NCBI GenBank assembly: GCA_016401345.1
Contig: JAEACG010000001.1
Coordinates: forward strand, 1,054,001 to 1,118,000
Direction: 5' to 3'
DNA: 64,000 nt
DNA from: Fictibacillus nanhaiensis
GTDB lineage: Bacteria > Bacillota > Bacilli > Bacillales > Fictibacillaceae
Made by a program: the position numbers and the translations under genes. Each line of letters starts with the position of its first letter. Position 1 is the first letter of the stretch. Shown piece by piece: positions 1-8,424 of the stretch. The notes beneath the pieces were generated by a model. The model did not search any database. It saw only the letters and a list, made by a program, of their open reading frames with translations, and was not told where the DNA came from.

Positions 1-249
1 TTCTAAAAGCATTTCCTCATACATTCTTTCACTCTCTTTTTTGAGGTCTTCAGGATAGAAATAAACAACATCAATATCTGCTATTCTCGTTCTTTCTTGA
101 AAGTCATGAAGTGTATCCCAAACTTTAGATCGAACAAACCCTGCACATATCCACCAATCTGGTAAAGCTAACGTTTTGGCAGCACGTAAAATCTCCATCA
201 TCCAATCATCATTTTTTATCATGTCTATTATGTATTGATGTTGGTCCAA
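1..249 (-). CDS. Nucleotidyltransferase family protein (NTP_transf_6/DUF925-like), 3'-truncated by the window edge
   Basis: The reverse strand is open from a TTG at 249 to base 1, and the C-terminus lies beyond the left edge. The first 83 residues contain LALPDWWICAGFVRSKVWD followed by RIADIDVVYF. I recognise this as the start of the DUF925/NTP_transf_6 group: an aromatic DWW stretch, a GxVR loop, then a DIDV metal-binding pair of the nucleotidyltransferase fold. An in-frame TGA just upstream restricts the start to TTG 249 or ATG 222. No strong ribosome binding site is visible for either, so the start is uncertain. The substrate of this family is not known to me. It is transcribed away from the TerC gene. 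Confidence 0.7.
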   Translation of the reverse strand, partial: MDQHQYIIDMIKNDDWMMEILRAAKTLALPDWWICAGFVRSKVWDTLHDFQERTRIADIDVVYFYPEDLKKESERMYEEMLLE

Positions 250-376
250 CTTTCATCCACTCTTTTCCTGTATATATGTTAAAGATACTACAATTAGTTG
301 TGTCTACATTTTTCCTGACATAAAATAATTGACAATTTCCAAGAGAGCATAATATGATAATAGTAACTTCATAACT

Positions 377-497
377 CCTAAAGGGGAGTAGCTTTTACAA
401 TATAGTCGTCATTTCGGAGCTTCGTGCTCTCGGCTATATTGGCAACTTCATTGTTGTTAGCAAGACCTTTACCGTTCGGTTGGTAAGGGTCTTTTTA
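377..497 (+). promoter_or_regulatory. yybP-ykoY (manganese) riboswitch with terminator
   Basis: The leader of the TerC gene carries the conserved yybP-ykoY elements in order: AAAGGGGAGTAGC (381-392), an internal stem with GTCGTC and CGG, and GCAAGACCTTTACC closing near 473. P1 can form between TAAAGG (379-384) and CCTTTA (466-471). That same 3' strand is the left arm of a terminator hairpin (462-473 with 482-493) followed by TTTTT. Metal binding would stabilise P1 and prevent termination, giving Mn-induced expression. This is the known logic of the family; the fold was drawn by eye. Confidence 0.9.
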
Positions 498-503
498 TTT
501 GTT

Positions 504-538
504 AGACCTTTACCTGCTATTGGTAGAGGTCTTTTTTA
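504..538 (+). terminator. Second, near-duplicate terminator after the riboswitch
   Basis: AGACCTTTACC (504-514) pairs with GGTAGAGGTCT (522-532), followed by TTTTTT. The left arm is identical to that of the riboswitch terminator about 40 nt upstream, so it too could pair with the 5' strand of P1. It lies between the riboswitch and the TerC ribosome binding site. Confidence 0.75.
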
Positions 539-615
539 TTTGTTATCAGGAGGTCGCTTCATGTAAATCGTTCTCGTTTCATTCATGCATCTATCATTTT
601 AAAGGAGGAACCAAA

Positions 616-1392
616 ATGGAACTATCTATCTTGTTAGAATATGGTTGGATCTTGTTAGTGCTGATCGCATTAGAAGGCTTACTAGCGGCAGACAATGCAC
701 TGGTCTTAGCCATTATGGTAAAACACTTACCAGAAGAACAACGAAAAAAAGCATTATTCTATGGTTTAGTTGGTGCATTCTTTTTCCGTTTCGCATCACT
801 GTTTGCCATTTCATTCTTAGTCAACGTATGGCAGGTTCAAGCTATAGGAGCTGTGTACCTTCTGTTTATCGCCCTCAACCATATTTTCAGAAAAGTTGTG
901 GTTAAAAAAGCAGATGATTCTACGGAAAAGTCTAAATCTGAAAAGAAGAAATCTGGTTTTTGGACTACAGTATTAAAAGTTGAACTAGCTGATATCGCAT
1001 TTGCTGTGGATTCAATCCTAGCAGCTGTTGCATTAGCGGTGGCACTTCCCGATTCAGGTCTTCCGAACATCGGCGGTTTGGATGGTGGAAAGTTCTTAGT
1101 GATCTTTGCCGGTGGGTTGATCGGCCTCATCATCATGCGTTTTGCCGCTAACTTTTTTGTTAAGCTTTTACAATCGAAACCCGGCCTTGAAATTGCAGCC
1201 TTTCTCATCGTAGGTTGGGTTGGGGTTAAGTTGGCCGTATATACACTCGCACATCCTGACTTAGCAATCCTTTCTGAAGGTTTCGCAAAGTCACCAGAGT
1301 GGAAAATCACGTTTTATGTTGTTCTCATCTTGATCGCTGTAAGCGGTTGGTTTCTCTCTAAAGAAAAATCACCACAATCACAAGCTGAATAA
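616..1392 (+). CDS. TerC family integral membrane protein (YceF/YkoY-like, probable metal exporter)
   Basis: This is a 258-residue polytopic membrane protein. Segment one contains LEGLLAADNALVLAIMVKHLP and a later segment contains ELADIAFAVDSILAAVALA, the two acidic DNA/DS motifs that define TerC. A charged Lys-rich cytoplasmic loop lies near residues 92-112. The start at ATG 616 is chosen because AAAGGAGG sits 6-8 nt upstream; the reading frame stays open to 499, but that would run through the terminator. In Bacillus the YceF/YkoY proteins are linked to Mn2+ efflux and metalation of secreted enzymes, which agrees with the yybP-ykoY riboswitch here. Which of the two paralogues this is cannot be settled by eye. 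Confidence 0.9.
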   Translation: MELSILLEYGWILLVLIALEGLLAADNALVLAIMVKHLPEEQRKKALFYGLVGAFFFRFASLFAISFLVNVWQVQAIGAVYLLFIALNHIFRKVVVKKADDSTEKSKSEKKKSGFWTTVLKVELADIAFAVDSILAAVALAVALPDSGLPNIGGLDGGKFLVIFAGGLIGLIIMRFAANFFVKLLQSKPGLEIAAFLIVGWVGVKLAVYTLAHPDLAILSEGFAKSPEWKITFYVVLILIAVSGWFLSKEKSPQSQAE

Positions 1393-1400
1393 TTGAATAC

Positions 1401-1433
1401 AAAAAGAGGAGCTTATCGTAGCTCCTCTTCCTT
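1401..1433. terminator. Bidirectional terminator between TerC and the LacI-type gene
   Basis: AAGAGGAGC (1404-1412) pairs with GCTCCTCTT (1421-1429) between two convergent genes. A-rich and T-rich flanks could serve both directions. Confidence 0.75.
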
Positions 1434-1435
1434 GT

Positions 1436-2404
1436 TTATCGTTTTCGTACGGAATCCCCTTCGATCAGGCTTACGTTGATTCTCTCATGTTCAGGACTTT
1501 GCTTTTTTTGGATTAAATTCAGCAGCAGTTCAGAAGCTAATGCTCCCCACTTATGCTTTGAATAATTGATCGTCGCAAGTCTCGGTTGGATATATTGAGA
1601 CACTTCAATATTATCAAAACCGATAATATGAACATCTTCACCAATGCGTAGATTTGTACGGCTGAAATAATTATACATACCGATCGCCATCTCATCATTC
1701 AAACAAAATACACCTACAGGTTCTGTAAAGTCTTGATGAATCTTCTTTCCTGCTTCTTCACCTGAATGCTTGTTAAAATCACCATCGATTTCGATGTACT
1801 CGATATGCGAATAGCGTTGTACCGCTTTTTGTACAGCTTCTAACCGCTGCCTCGCATCAAACGAGATATCTGGACCTTTAACAACACAGATCTTTCGATG
1901 ACCTTTTTCAGCCAGATAATCAATCGCGAGGGTAGCCCCAGCTTTATTATCAAGCAGTACTTGAGAGATGTTCGGATGATCCATTCTGCGATCCATCACG
2001 ACCAGCTTATGTCCTCGTTCTGCATGACTTAACAATTCTTTCGTTTCATATGTGGCATCTAGAATAATCGCACCATCAATCATGCGCTCGGGAAGAAAAC
2101 GATGTGACTCTTTTCCGCTACATACGATTAATTCATAGCCGTTCTCGCTTAATGTCTCCATCATTCCCTGCAGAAGCTGACCATAAAAAGCCCCACTATA
2201 GTTCGTTAAATAGATTCCAATGATTTTTGTTTCTCGTTTTTTCAAGGAACGAGCGGCTGCGCTAGGAATATAATTGAGTTCTTTAGCGATCGCTAGAATT
2301 CGTGCTGATGTTTCCTTCGTAACTTTCGGACTTCCGTTCAAGGCATAGGAGACCGTGGAAATGGATACACCTGCTTGTTTTGCAATGTCTTTAATACTTA
2401 CCAA
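1436..2404 (-). CDS. LacI/GalR family transcriptional repressor of the glucan locus
   Basis: The 322-residue protein starts VSIKDIAKQAGVSISTVSYALNG, a textbook LacI helix-turn-helix with hinge (residues 1-55, ending in YIPSAAARSLKK). A periplasmic-binding-like effector domain follows, with IGIYLTN, DGAIILDA, GFDNIEVSQYIQPRLATI and EHERINVSLIEGDSVRKR. It is 55 nt downstream of the GH94 gene on the same strand and close to the divergent transporter. The matched GAAACGTTTC palindromes on the neighbouring promoters are typical of LacI-family operators, so it probably controls uptake and breakdown of the same sugar. The inducer is inferred to be a sophoro-oligosaccharide; the sequence does not show it. 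Confidence 0.9.
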   Translation of the reverse strand: MVSIKDIAKQAGVSISTVSYALNGSPKVTKETSARILAIAKELNYIPSAAARSLKKRETKIIGIYLTNYSGAFYGQLLQGMMETLSENGYELIVCSGKESHRFLPERMIDGAIILDATYETKELLSHAERGHKLVVMDRRMDHPNISQVLLDNKAGATLAIDYLAEKGHRKICVVKGPDISFDARQRLEAVQKAVQRYSHIEYIEIDGDFNKHSGEEAGKKIHQDFTEPVGVFCLNDEMAIGMYNYFSRTNLRIGEDVHIIGFDNIEVSQYIQPRLATINYSKHKWGALASELLLNLIQKKQSPEHERINVSLIEGDSVRKR

Positions 2405-2429
2405 CGAACTTCTCTCCTATCTCTCATGT

Positions 2430-2443
2430 TGCAAACGTTTCCT
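2430..2443 (-). promoter_or_regulatory. Operator/cre-like site upstream of the LacI-type gene
   Basis: TGCAAACGTTTCCT carries the AAACGTTT core of the locus operators but lacks the flanking GA. It matches the cre consensus TGNAANCGNTNNCA at all but the last fixed base. It may give autoregulation, CcpA control or both. Confidence 0.5.
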
Positions 2444-2459
2444 TTATTATAACGAAAGG

Positions 2460-5400
2460 TTATGAATAAATCTCTACGGTATTCACGTCTGCTGACAATT
2501 TATTTACAAATTCAGAGCGGTTCACGCTCACTCCACCTTTTCGGTAGATATTTTGATATGTGCTGCTCTCCACTTCTTGACCATTAACGACGAGTCGCTT
2601 CGTTTCTCCACCGCGATCTCGGAATACCATTTTGACAGGTTTGTTGTCGATCATATACTGCAATTCTAGACCATTCATTTCTTCTGTTAATATTGGATCA
2701 ATAATTAGGTTCTCCCCTTGTGGACGGATACCTAAACAATTTGAGATCAACTGGTTCATGTAAATTCCCGGACCAGAAGAATAAATTCTCCATCCACCTT
2801 TAACCTTGGCTTCACCATCTTTTAGTTCACCAAAACGTTCTTGAGCTTCATAGCGAGTTTTAAAATCACCATCAGAGCTTGAGAAATAAGCATTACTCTG
2901 ACGTCGCTCTGCGTTTGGAACTTTTTCTTGGATCATAACAGGATTGATTTTTTCTAATCCGCTCCACACTTCTTCTTTTTTACCTAACTTCGCCATCGCT
3001 TCAACAAAACGAATATGAGCATGAACATATTGAAGTCCGATCTCACGTCCAAAGTTCGATGCTTGTTCAGCACGTTTGAAATGTGTACTCACACCGCCTT
3101 TATAATGAGCAGGTTTGTCCATCAATCTTACGCCATCTGGGCAATAAAACTTATCCATGATCAGATCAAGGTGCTGTTCAGCCTGTTCAGGTGTTAACAA
3201 TTCTGCGATCATACTGCGCGTCATGGGTAATAGACGATAGTTGATACCAGTCGTGTTATCACTAGGATGAAGCATCAGTTTTGGTGATTTTGGATCCTCC
3301 ATGTACACAAAACCAGGGATTACATCGGTTCCTAACATATGTTCTTGATAGTCTGCCTGAATATTTTTAGCGAGCTCGCTTAGTTTAGAAGCCTCTACTT
3401 CGTCCACATGCTGTAACTGTTGAGAGAACTGAGTCATAACTTGATACGTTAAGGCAACTGTCCATGAACTCACCATGAATTTTTTAAGCTGTGGATTTGC
3501 AGGTTGAAGCGTATCATCCCAATCACCGTCTCCATACGAGGAAAGGTGCGTATCATGTAAAAAGTTCTCTTTCATGTAGCGTATCTGTTTTTGAATATGC
3601 TGTAATAATGTTTCTTTTTTCTCAGTAAAGCTAAAATCACGGTTAGACGTGTAAGGTACTTCAGCACGTAAAATTTCAAAATCATTCGTAGCTGCAAGGT
3701 AATCTGTCACTAACTTCAGTGGCCATACAATGATATCTCCATGTGAATCATCTTGCTGGATTTTGAAATATTGATCAAACATAAACCATTGTGGCCAGTT
3801 ACCCGTCTCGTCAAACTGATGAGAATATACCGTAAGCAAGATGTCTTTTACTGCACCATAATGCTGAGTTGCTAAGAAGTATTCAGCAGGTCCTTGGCAA
3901 ACGTCACGCGTTCCCCAAGCTGCACCACCATATTGCTCAAGACCATGTGGTACCGAATAATGAATAAGCATGTTATGGGTATACCAATGAGCTAAGGCAT
4001 TCATCTTCTGAAGCTCGTGTGTCTCAACTCCATCCTTAGTCAAACGGAATCCGCGGTTCGTGTTTTGAATGAATGTACGATAGCGCTCGATTTCCGTTTC
4101 AATCGTCTTATTTGTGAACGGAATCTTGTTCCCGTCGATTAGACCTTGATGAGAGATGCCCCACTCATTTGTTGGTTCAAGATCGCAAACCACGAGAGAA
4201 GCAGATCCACGATCCATGTTATCCCCAAAGATTGTCTCGTCTATTACGTTCCACTCGGTACCCGTAATCTTCATTCGATAGCTTAAATTTTCATACGTTT
4301 TTGCACTGTCAGAAGCATCATCTGCAAAGAATGAAAGGATCCCATCTTCTTTTTCCATTTTAAATGGCACTTCGTATTCTTGATTATTCATGGATACTTG
4401 GTTCGTTACAACGAATCGATATGATCTACCGCTAAGAGCCTTAACATGCAGCTCAACTTCAGGGGTATCGACTGTTGTGTAATTTGTGATGATAAACGTC
4501 TCACCTTCCGTTTTATAGAACCAACGCGTATAGTTAAAGCCCATCTCGAACAACGATGGCATCGTTAATAGTTTCAGCTTCCCATCTAACTCAACATAGA
4601 TTCGTTGACCAGATGTTTTCATAACATTCAACGCATTGCGTGCATTTGTCATCATCTTATGAAACGAAGTGTTTCCTACTACTAATTGAGAATTGAAAAT
4701 GCCATACATATAAGAAGTAGTCGTGATTGTGTCCTCTTTTAATGACACATTATCTCCCGTAACGAGAATATGTCCATGAGGTCGCTCTACGATTCTTTCT
4801 TTTTCTTTTAAAACGATATGTTCATAGGTCGGTGTAAAAAAGGATAGCAGCGTATCTCCTTCATACTCTTCTAAAATACGCTCCGGGAAAAGAGCTTCCA
4901 CTTCTTCCATTTGAAGATCAACTGTTTTTAATGTTCCGTCAAAATGGTCATTACGATTAACTTTTTCAAGCGCAATCGTATCTTCAATTAGCTGAGCTTG
5001 AACTTCATTCCAAGCTAATTCAACCTCATCCTTATATTCAATGGACGTAACAGCTTCTTGATGATCCTCTTTAAAACATCCATAAAAATTGATGTGATGT
5101 TTACCATTTAGTGCAAATTGCTCTGATTGAAGTGCAATATAAGCGAATTCGTATTGATACACTTCACTCGCTAAGTTTTCGTTATAAAGTGCTTGTGGTA
5201 CATCTGTTTCTTTATATGAAGTACCGAAGAACTGAAAACCATCAGTTATATAACCAACAGATTTCGTTAACGATCCTTGTTGTAGGTAAGGAAAGGCTTT
5301 TCCATTAGGCTGATTTTGACGTGAACAGATCACATAACCTAGCTTCTCATCTTCAAACACACCATGGTCTACATACTGAGCGATGAATGCTTCATTTGTT

Positions 5401-5804
5401 CGAACAGCTCCGATATGAGCAAGTCCCACGTCTTGCCCATAAATAATATCAGCCTTCTCAGCCTTTCCTTCGAGTTCAACATCCCAAAACCATATACCAC
5501 TTTCTTTTAATGAAAAAGTGACTATATAAGAGATGTCTTGAAACTTACCTTTCCAATAAACTTGATTCTCATTATACGAAACGGTGCTGTTAGATTTACT
5601 ACCCAGAAGCGGAGTTACATGGATACCCTCACTGTTGAACACACGTAAATAAAGATTGTTCAAAGAACCATCGATCGGATTACTCATCCATTGATTGATC
5701 ATCGTATTATGGTGGGAAGCTTTGTAGATATCACCAGTACTTAAGAACGCAAATGCAAAGTCACCAGCTTTAATCGTGATGTTCCCTTTCGTTAATGTTG
5801 TCAT
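2460..5804 (-). CDS. GH94 phosphorylase, probable 1,2-beta-oligoglucan (sophoro-oligosaccharide) phosphorylase
   Basis: This cytoplasmic enzyme has 1114 residues and no signal peptide. An N-terminal beta-sandwich region leads into an (alpha/alpha)6 barrel with WGTRDVCQGPAEY (630-642), GNWPQWFMFD (668-677), the acidic YGDGDWDD motif (757-764, where GH94 enzymes carry the proton donor, GDWND in cellobiose phosphorylases) and HPSDNTTGI (846-854). Cellobiose-type GH94s are near 800-900 residues. The 1,100-residue size and these motifs fit the 1,2-beta-oligoglucan phosphorylases described from Listeria and Lachnoclostridium. It would convert imported oligomers plus phosphate to glucose 1-phosphate. 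Divergent from a sugar ABC transporter and followed by a LacI gene. The exact linkage specificity is inference. Confidence 0.8.
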   Translation of the reverse strand: MTTLTKGNITIKAGDFAFAFLSTGDIYKASHHNTMINQWMSNPIDGSLNNLYLRVFNSEGIHVTPLLGSKSNSTVSYNENQVYWKGKFQDISYIVTFSLKESGIWFWDVELEGKAEKADIIYGQDVGLAHIGAVRTNEAFIAQYVDHGVFEDEKLGYVICSRQNQPNGKAFPYLQQGSLTKSVGYITDGFQFFGTSYKETDVPQALYNENLASEVYQYEFAYIALQSEQFALNGKHHINFYGCFKEDHQEAVTSIEYKDEVELAWNEVQAQLIEDTIALEKVNRNDHFDGTLKTVDLQMEEVEALFPERILEEYEGDTLLSFFTPTYEHIVLKEKERIVERPHGHILVTGDNVSLKEDTITTTSYMYGIFNSQLVVGNTSFHKMMTNARNALNVMKTSGQRIYVELDGKLKLLTMPSLFEMGFNYTRWFYKTEGETFIITNYTTVDTPEVELHVKALSGRSYRFVVTNQVSMNNQEYEVPFKMEKEDGILSFFADDASDSAKTYENLSYRMKITGTEWNVIDETIFGDNMDRGSASLVVCDLEPTNEWGISHQGLIDGNKIPFTNKTIETEIERYRTFIQNTNRGFRLTKDGVETHELQKMNALAHWYTHNMLIHYSVPHGLEQYGGAAWGTRDVCQGPAEYFLATQHYGAVKDILLTVYSHQFDETGNWPQWFMFDQYFKIQQDDSHGDIIVWPLKLVTDYLAATNDFEILRAEVPYTSNRDFSFTEKKETLLQHIQKQIRYMKENFLHDTHLSSYGDGDWDDTLQPANPQLKKFMVSSWTVALTYQVMTQFSQQLQHVDEVEASKLSELAKNIQADYQEHMLGTDVIPGFVYMEDPKSPKLMLHPSDNTTGINYRLLPMTRSMIAELLTPEQAEQHLDLIMDKFYCPDGVRLMDKPAHYKGGVSTHFKRAEQASNFGREIGLQYVHAHIRFVEAMAKLGKKEEVWSGLEKINPVMIQEKVPNAERRQSNAYFSSSDGDFKTRYEAQERFGELKDGEAKVKGGWRIYSSGPGIYMNQLISNCLGIRPQGENLIIDPILTEEMNGLELQYMIDNKPVKMVFRDRGGETKRLVVNGQEVESSTYQNIYRKGGVSVNRSEFVNKLSADVNTVEIYS

Positions 5805-5903
5805 TGTCTATCCCTCAATTCTTTTATGATGTCTATTTTGTAATAAGGTAAATTCTGTTGATATAAACATGAAGTTTTCATCTCTTTTAACATAAATGAA
5901 AGC

Positions 5904-5933
5904 ATTTTATCGAAACGTTTCAATTAAATTCAA
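5904..5933 (-). promoter_or_regulatory. GH94 promoter with operator in the spacer
   Basis: On the minus strand TTGAAT (5933-5928) and TAAAAT (5909-5904) are separated by 18 nt. The palindrome GAAACGTTTC (5912-5921) lies inside the spacer, so a bound repressor would block RNA polymerase. The 17-nt block TTATCGAAACGTTTCAA (5907-5923) recurs exactly at 6096-6112. The rest of the 380-nt divergent region (5805-6184) is AT-rich with no further gene. Confidence 0.7.
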
Positions 5934-6061
5934 GAGAGTTTCTAGGTTTTTGAGTTTCATACTGTTATCTTCTTTATTCCTTTTGTAACAAGGAAAATAG
6001 TATATGAAACCTTTTGTTTCCAACAATTTATGGAAGGAAACCTCTTTTTGAAAATTCCATG

Positions 6062-6112
6062 TTGTAAACGATTACAACTTGAATTATAATGTGCTTATCG
6101 AAACGTTTCAAC
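6062..6112 (+). promoter_or_regulatory. Transporter promoter with cre site and LacI-type operator
   Basis: TTGTAA (6062-6067), a 17-nt spacer and TATAAT (6085-6090) form a strong sigma-A promoter. TGTAAACGATTACA (6063-6076) matches the cre consensus TGWAANCGNTNWCA at every fixed position and covers the -35. The operator TTATCGAAACGTTTCAA (6096-6112) covers the expected start point. This predicts CcpA catabolite repression plus specific repression. Confidence 0.8.
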
Positions 6113-6184
6113 AATAATCTCAAAGAAAATTCGGGAATAATAAAAATTGATTGCTTTCACAGGCAAATTATAGGGGGAACTCAC

Positions 6185-7435
6185 ATGAAAAAACGTTGGT
6201 TTAAAAAATCGATGGTTACGTCAATGGTTGGTGCACTTGTACTATCCGGCGTCTTAGCTGGCTGCTCTTCAGGTTCAGAAGACGGAAAAACAACAATTAC
6301 GGTTTGGGGAATGGGTGAAGAAGCAAAGTCACTTCCTAAGATCGCTGAAGAATTTGAAAAAGAAAATCCAAAGATTGACGTTAAAGTACAAGCCCTTCCT
6401 TGGGATCAAGCACACGATAAGCTTTTAACAGCCGTTGCTTCTAAAAAAGGACCTGATGTTGTTCAGATGGGTACAACTTGGATTCCTGAGTTTGCATCAG
6501 CTGGAGCATTAAAAGATTTAACACCTCATGTTAAAGATTACCCGGAACTAGATCCAAAACATTTCTTTGAAGGTTCTGTTGAAACGACAAAGTTTGAAGA
6601 CAAAATGGTCGGTGTACCTTGGTACGTAGATACTCGCTTGCTCTACTATCGTACAGACCTGCTCGAGAAAGCTGGATTTAAAGAAGCTCCAAAAACGTGG
6701 GACGAGTTGAAGGAAGCCGCTGACAAGCTAGCTGATCGTGGAAAAGGGAAATATGGAATTTCGATCGATGCTAAAGAACAAAGCTTGTCATTCATGTTCG
6801 CACGCCAAAACGGCGCTGAACTATTAGGACCTAACAATGAGCCTAAATTCAATGATCCTAAGTTCGTTGAAGCGGTTGAGTACTTGAACAGCTTCTATGA
6901 AAGTGGAGCAGCTCCAAAAGAAGAACTAGGAATGGACATCGTTCAAGGTTTCCGTGGAGACGGAATTCTGCCAATGTTCATCAGTGGTCCTTGGATGATC
7001 AAACTGATTAACGATCAAGCTCCTGAGCTTAAAGGTAAATGGGGTACGGCTGTTCTTCCGGCAAAAGAAAATAACATTTCAGCACTAGGTGGATCTAACC
7101 TTTCTGTATTTGAACATACGAAGCACGAAAAAGAAGCGTTAAAATTCGCAGCATATATGAGTAAGCCTGAAACACAATTAAAATGGATGGAGATGACAAA
7201 TTCCCTTCCGGCAACTCAAAAAGCATGGGAAGACGAATCTCTTACTGGAAATGAATTTTACAAAGCATTCGGTGAACAGATGGAAGCTTCACAACCGATG
7301 CCTGTTATTAAGCAATGGGAAGAAATCGCTCAATCTTATTTAAAGAGTTTTGAGAAGATCTACAGAGGCGGAGCAGATGTTCAGAAAGAATTAGATAACT
7401 TCGACAAAAAAGCTGAAGAGATCTTAAAGAAATAA
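6185..7435 (+). CDS. ABC transporter sugar-binding lipoprotein (family 1 extracellular solute-binding protein)
   Basis: The mature start is marked by a lipoprotein signal: basic MKKRWFKK, a hydrophobic stretch, then LAGC (lipobox). The fold is a SBP_bac_1 oligosaccharide-binding protein, with ITVWGMGEEAKSLPKIAEEFEKE near the N-terminus, then KGPDVVQMGTTWIPEFA, GVPWYVDTRLLYYRTDLLEKAG and GPWMIK. ATG 6185 is used because GGGGGAAC lies just upstream; 416 residues result. The gene heads a three-gene uptake operon divergent from the GH94 phosphorylase. I infer the ligand to be a short beta-1,2-glucan, as in the Listeria system where the binding protein neighbours the phosphorylase. Confidence 0.88.
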   Translation: MKKRWFKKSMVTSMVGALVLSGVLAGCSSGSEDGKTTITVWGMGEEAKSLPKIAEEFEKENPKIDVKVQALPWDQAHDKLLTAVASKKGPDVVQMGTTWIPEFASAGALKDLTPHVKDYPELDPKHFFEGSVETTKFEDKMVGVPWYVDTRLLYYRTDLLEKAGFKEAPKTWDELKEAADKLADRGKGKYGISIDAKEQSLSFMFARQNGAELLGPNNEPKFNDPKFVEAVEYLNSFYESGAAPKEELGMDIVQGFRGDGILPMFISGPWMIKLINDQAPELKGKWGTAVLPAKENNISALGGSNLSVFEHTKHEKEALKFAAYMSKPETQLKWMEMTNSLPATQKAWEDESLTGNEFYKAFGEQMEASQPMPVIKQWEEIAQSYLKSFEKIYRGGADVQKELDNFDKKAEEILKK

Positions 7436-7454
7436 ATCCTGTTGATCCGGGGTA

Positions 7455-7487
7455 TAACGAGCAGGTTATCCTGCTCGTTACCTTTTT
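7455..7487 (+). terminator. Intra-operon attenuator hairpin between binding protein and permeases
   Basis: TAACGAGCAGG (7455-7465) and CCTGCTCGTTA (7470-7480) form a perfect 11-bp stem with a TTAT loop, followed by CCTTTTT. The position between the binding-protein and permease genes suggests partial termination or 3'-end protection, giving more binding protein than permease. Confidence 0.7.
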
Positions 7488-7523
7488 ATCATCAACATGG
7501 GTAACGATGAAGGATGTGAAAAC

Positions 7524-8408
7524 ATGAAAAGCTATTCAAAAACGACTCCTTACCTCTTCATTGGACCAGCGCTTGCACTATTGGCTTTATTCTCTCTTTT
7601 TCCCATTGTTCTTGCATTGGTGATTAGTTTTACAGATATTGACCTAGCTGGACTTGCAGACTATTCAAATATTAGCTTTATTGGAATCGAAAACTATATC
7701 AATATCTTTAAAGATCCTATTTTTCTAAAATCGATCGGCAACACTGTCTTTTATGTCGTATTCGGTGTTCCTCTCGTTATCGCATGTTCACTTGGTATCG
7801 CTCTTTTGATCAACTTTGGAACAGCGCGTATCTTCAAGGCTTTTCGTCTTGTTTTTTATATGCCTTCGATCACAAACGTTGTAGCAGTAGCTGTTGTGTG
7901 GACGTATCTATACAACCCACAGTTCGGTCTGTTCAACTATCTACTCGGTCTAGTCGGCATTCCTGCTATACCCTGGTTACAAGACCCAACGATCGCCAAA
8001 GGATCATTGATCGCATTAGCTGTTTGGCGCGCGATTGGTGTGAACATGATTATTTTCTTAGCAGCTTTACAAGGAATTCCGAAAACGTATTATGAGGCAG
8101 CTCAACTAGACGGTGCAAACAACTGGAAACAGCTCACAAAGATTACGATTCCTCTTCTTCGTTACGCTATCTTCTTCGTGTCGATCACAACGATGATCGG
8201 ATGGATTCAGTTCTTCGAAGAACCATTCGTTATGACGAACGGCGGACCGTTGGATAGCACTACATCTGTTGCCCTCTTCATCTATCGCAACGGGTTCCAG
8301 CTAAGCAACTTTGGTTATGCCGCTGCAGGATCTTTTGTACTGTTTGTAACAATCATCATCATCACGATGATTCAGTTCCGATTGCAAAAGAAAGATACCG
8401 ACATTTAG
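7524..8408 (+). CDS. Sugar ABC transporter permease (MalF/UgpA/MsmF type)
   Basis: About six membrane helices and the binding-protein-dependent permease loop EAAQLDGANNWKQLTKITIPLL, which contacts the ATPase, identify this as an MsmF/UgpA-type subunit. N-terminal KTTPYLFIGPALALLALFSLFPI is typical. ATG 7524 is preferred over ATG 7497 because GAAGGATG precedes it at normal spacing; it gives 294 residues. It sits between the binding-protein gene and a partner permease 16 nt downstream. No ATPase gene is present, so the importer presumably borrows a shared MsmX-like ATPase, as many Bacillus sugar importers do (inference). Confidence 0.88.
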   Translation: MKSYSKTTPYLFIGPALALLALFSLFPIVLALVISFTDIDLAGLADYSNISFIGIENYINIFKDPIFLKSIGNTVFYVVFGVPLVIACSLGIALLINFGTARIFKAFRLVFYMPSITNVVAVAVVWTYLYNPQFGLFNYLLGLVGIPAIPWLQDPTIAKGSLIALAVWRAIGVNMIIFLAALQGIPKTYYEAAQLDGANNWKQLTKITIPLLRYAIFFVSITTMIGWIQFFEEPFVMTNGGPLDSTTSVALFIYRNGFQLSNFGYAAAGSFVLFVTIIIITMIQFRLQKKDTDI

Positions 8409-8424
8409 GACGTGAGGTGAGAAC

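Noticed and set aside
499-615. Earlier in-frame start for the TerC gene
   Set aside because: The added codons run through the second terminator hairpin and lack a ribosome site, while ATG 616 has AAAGGAGG at proper distance.
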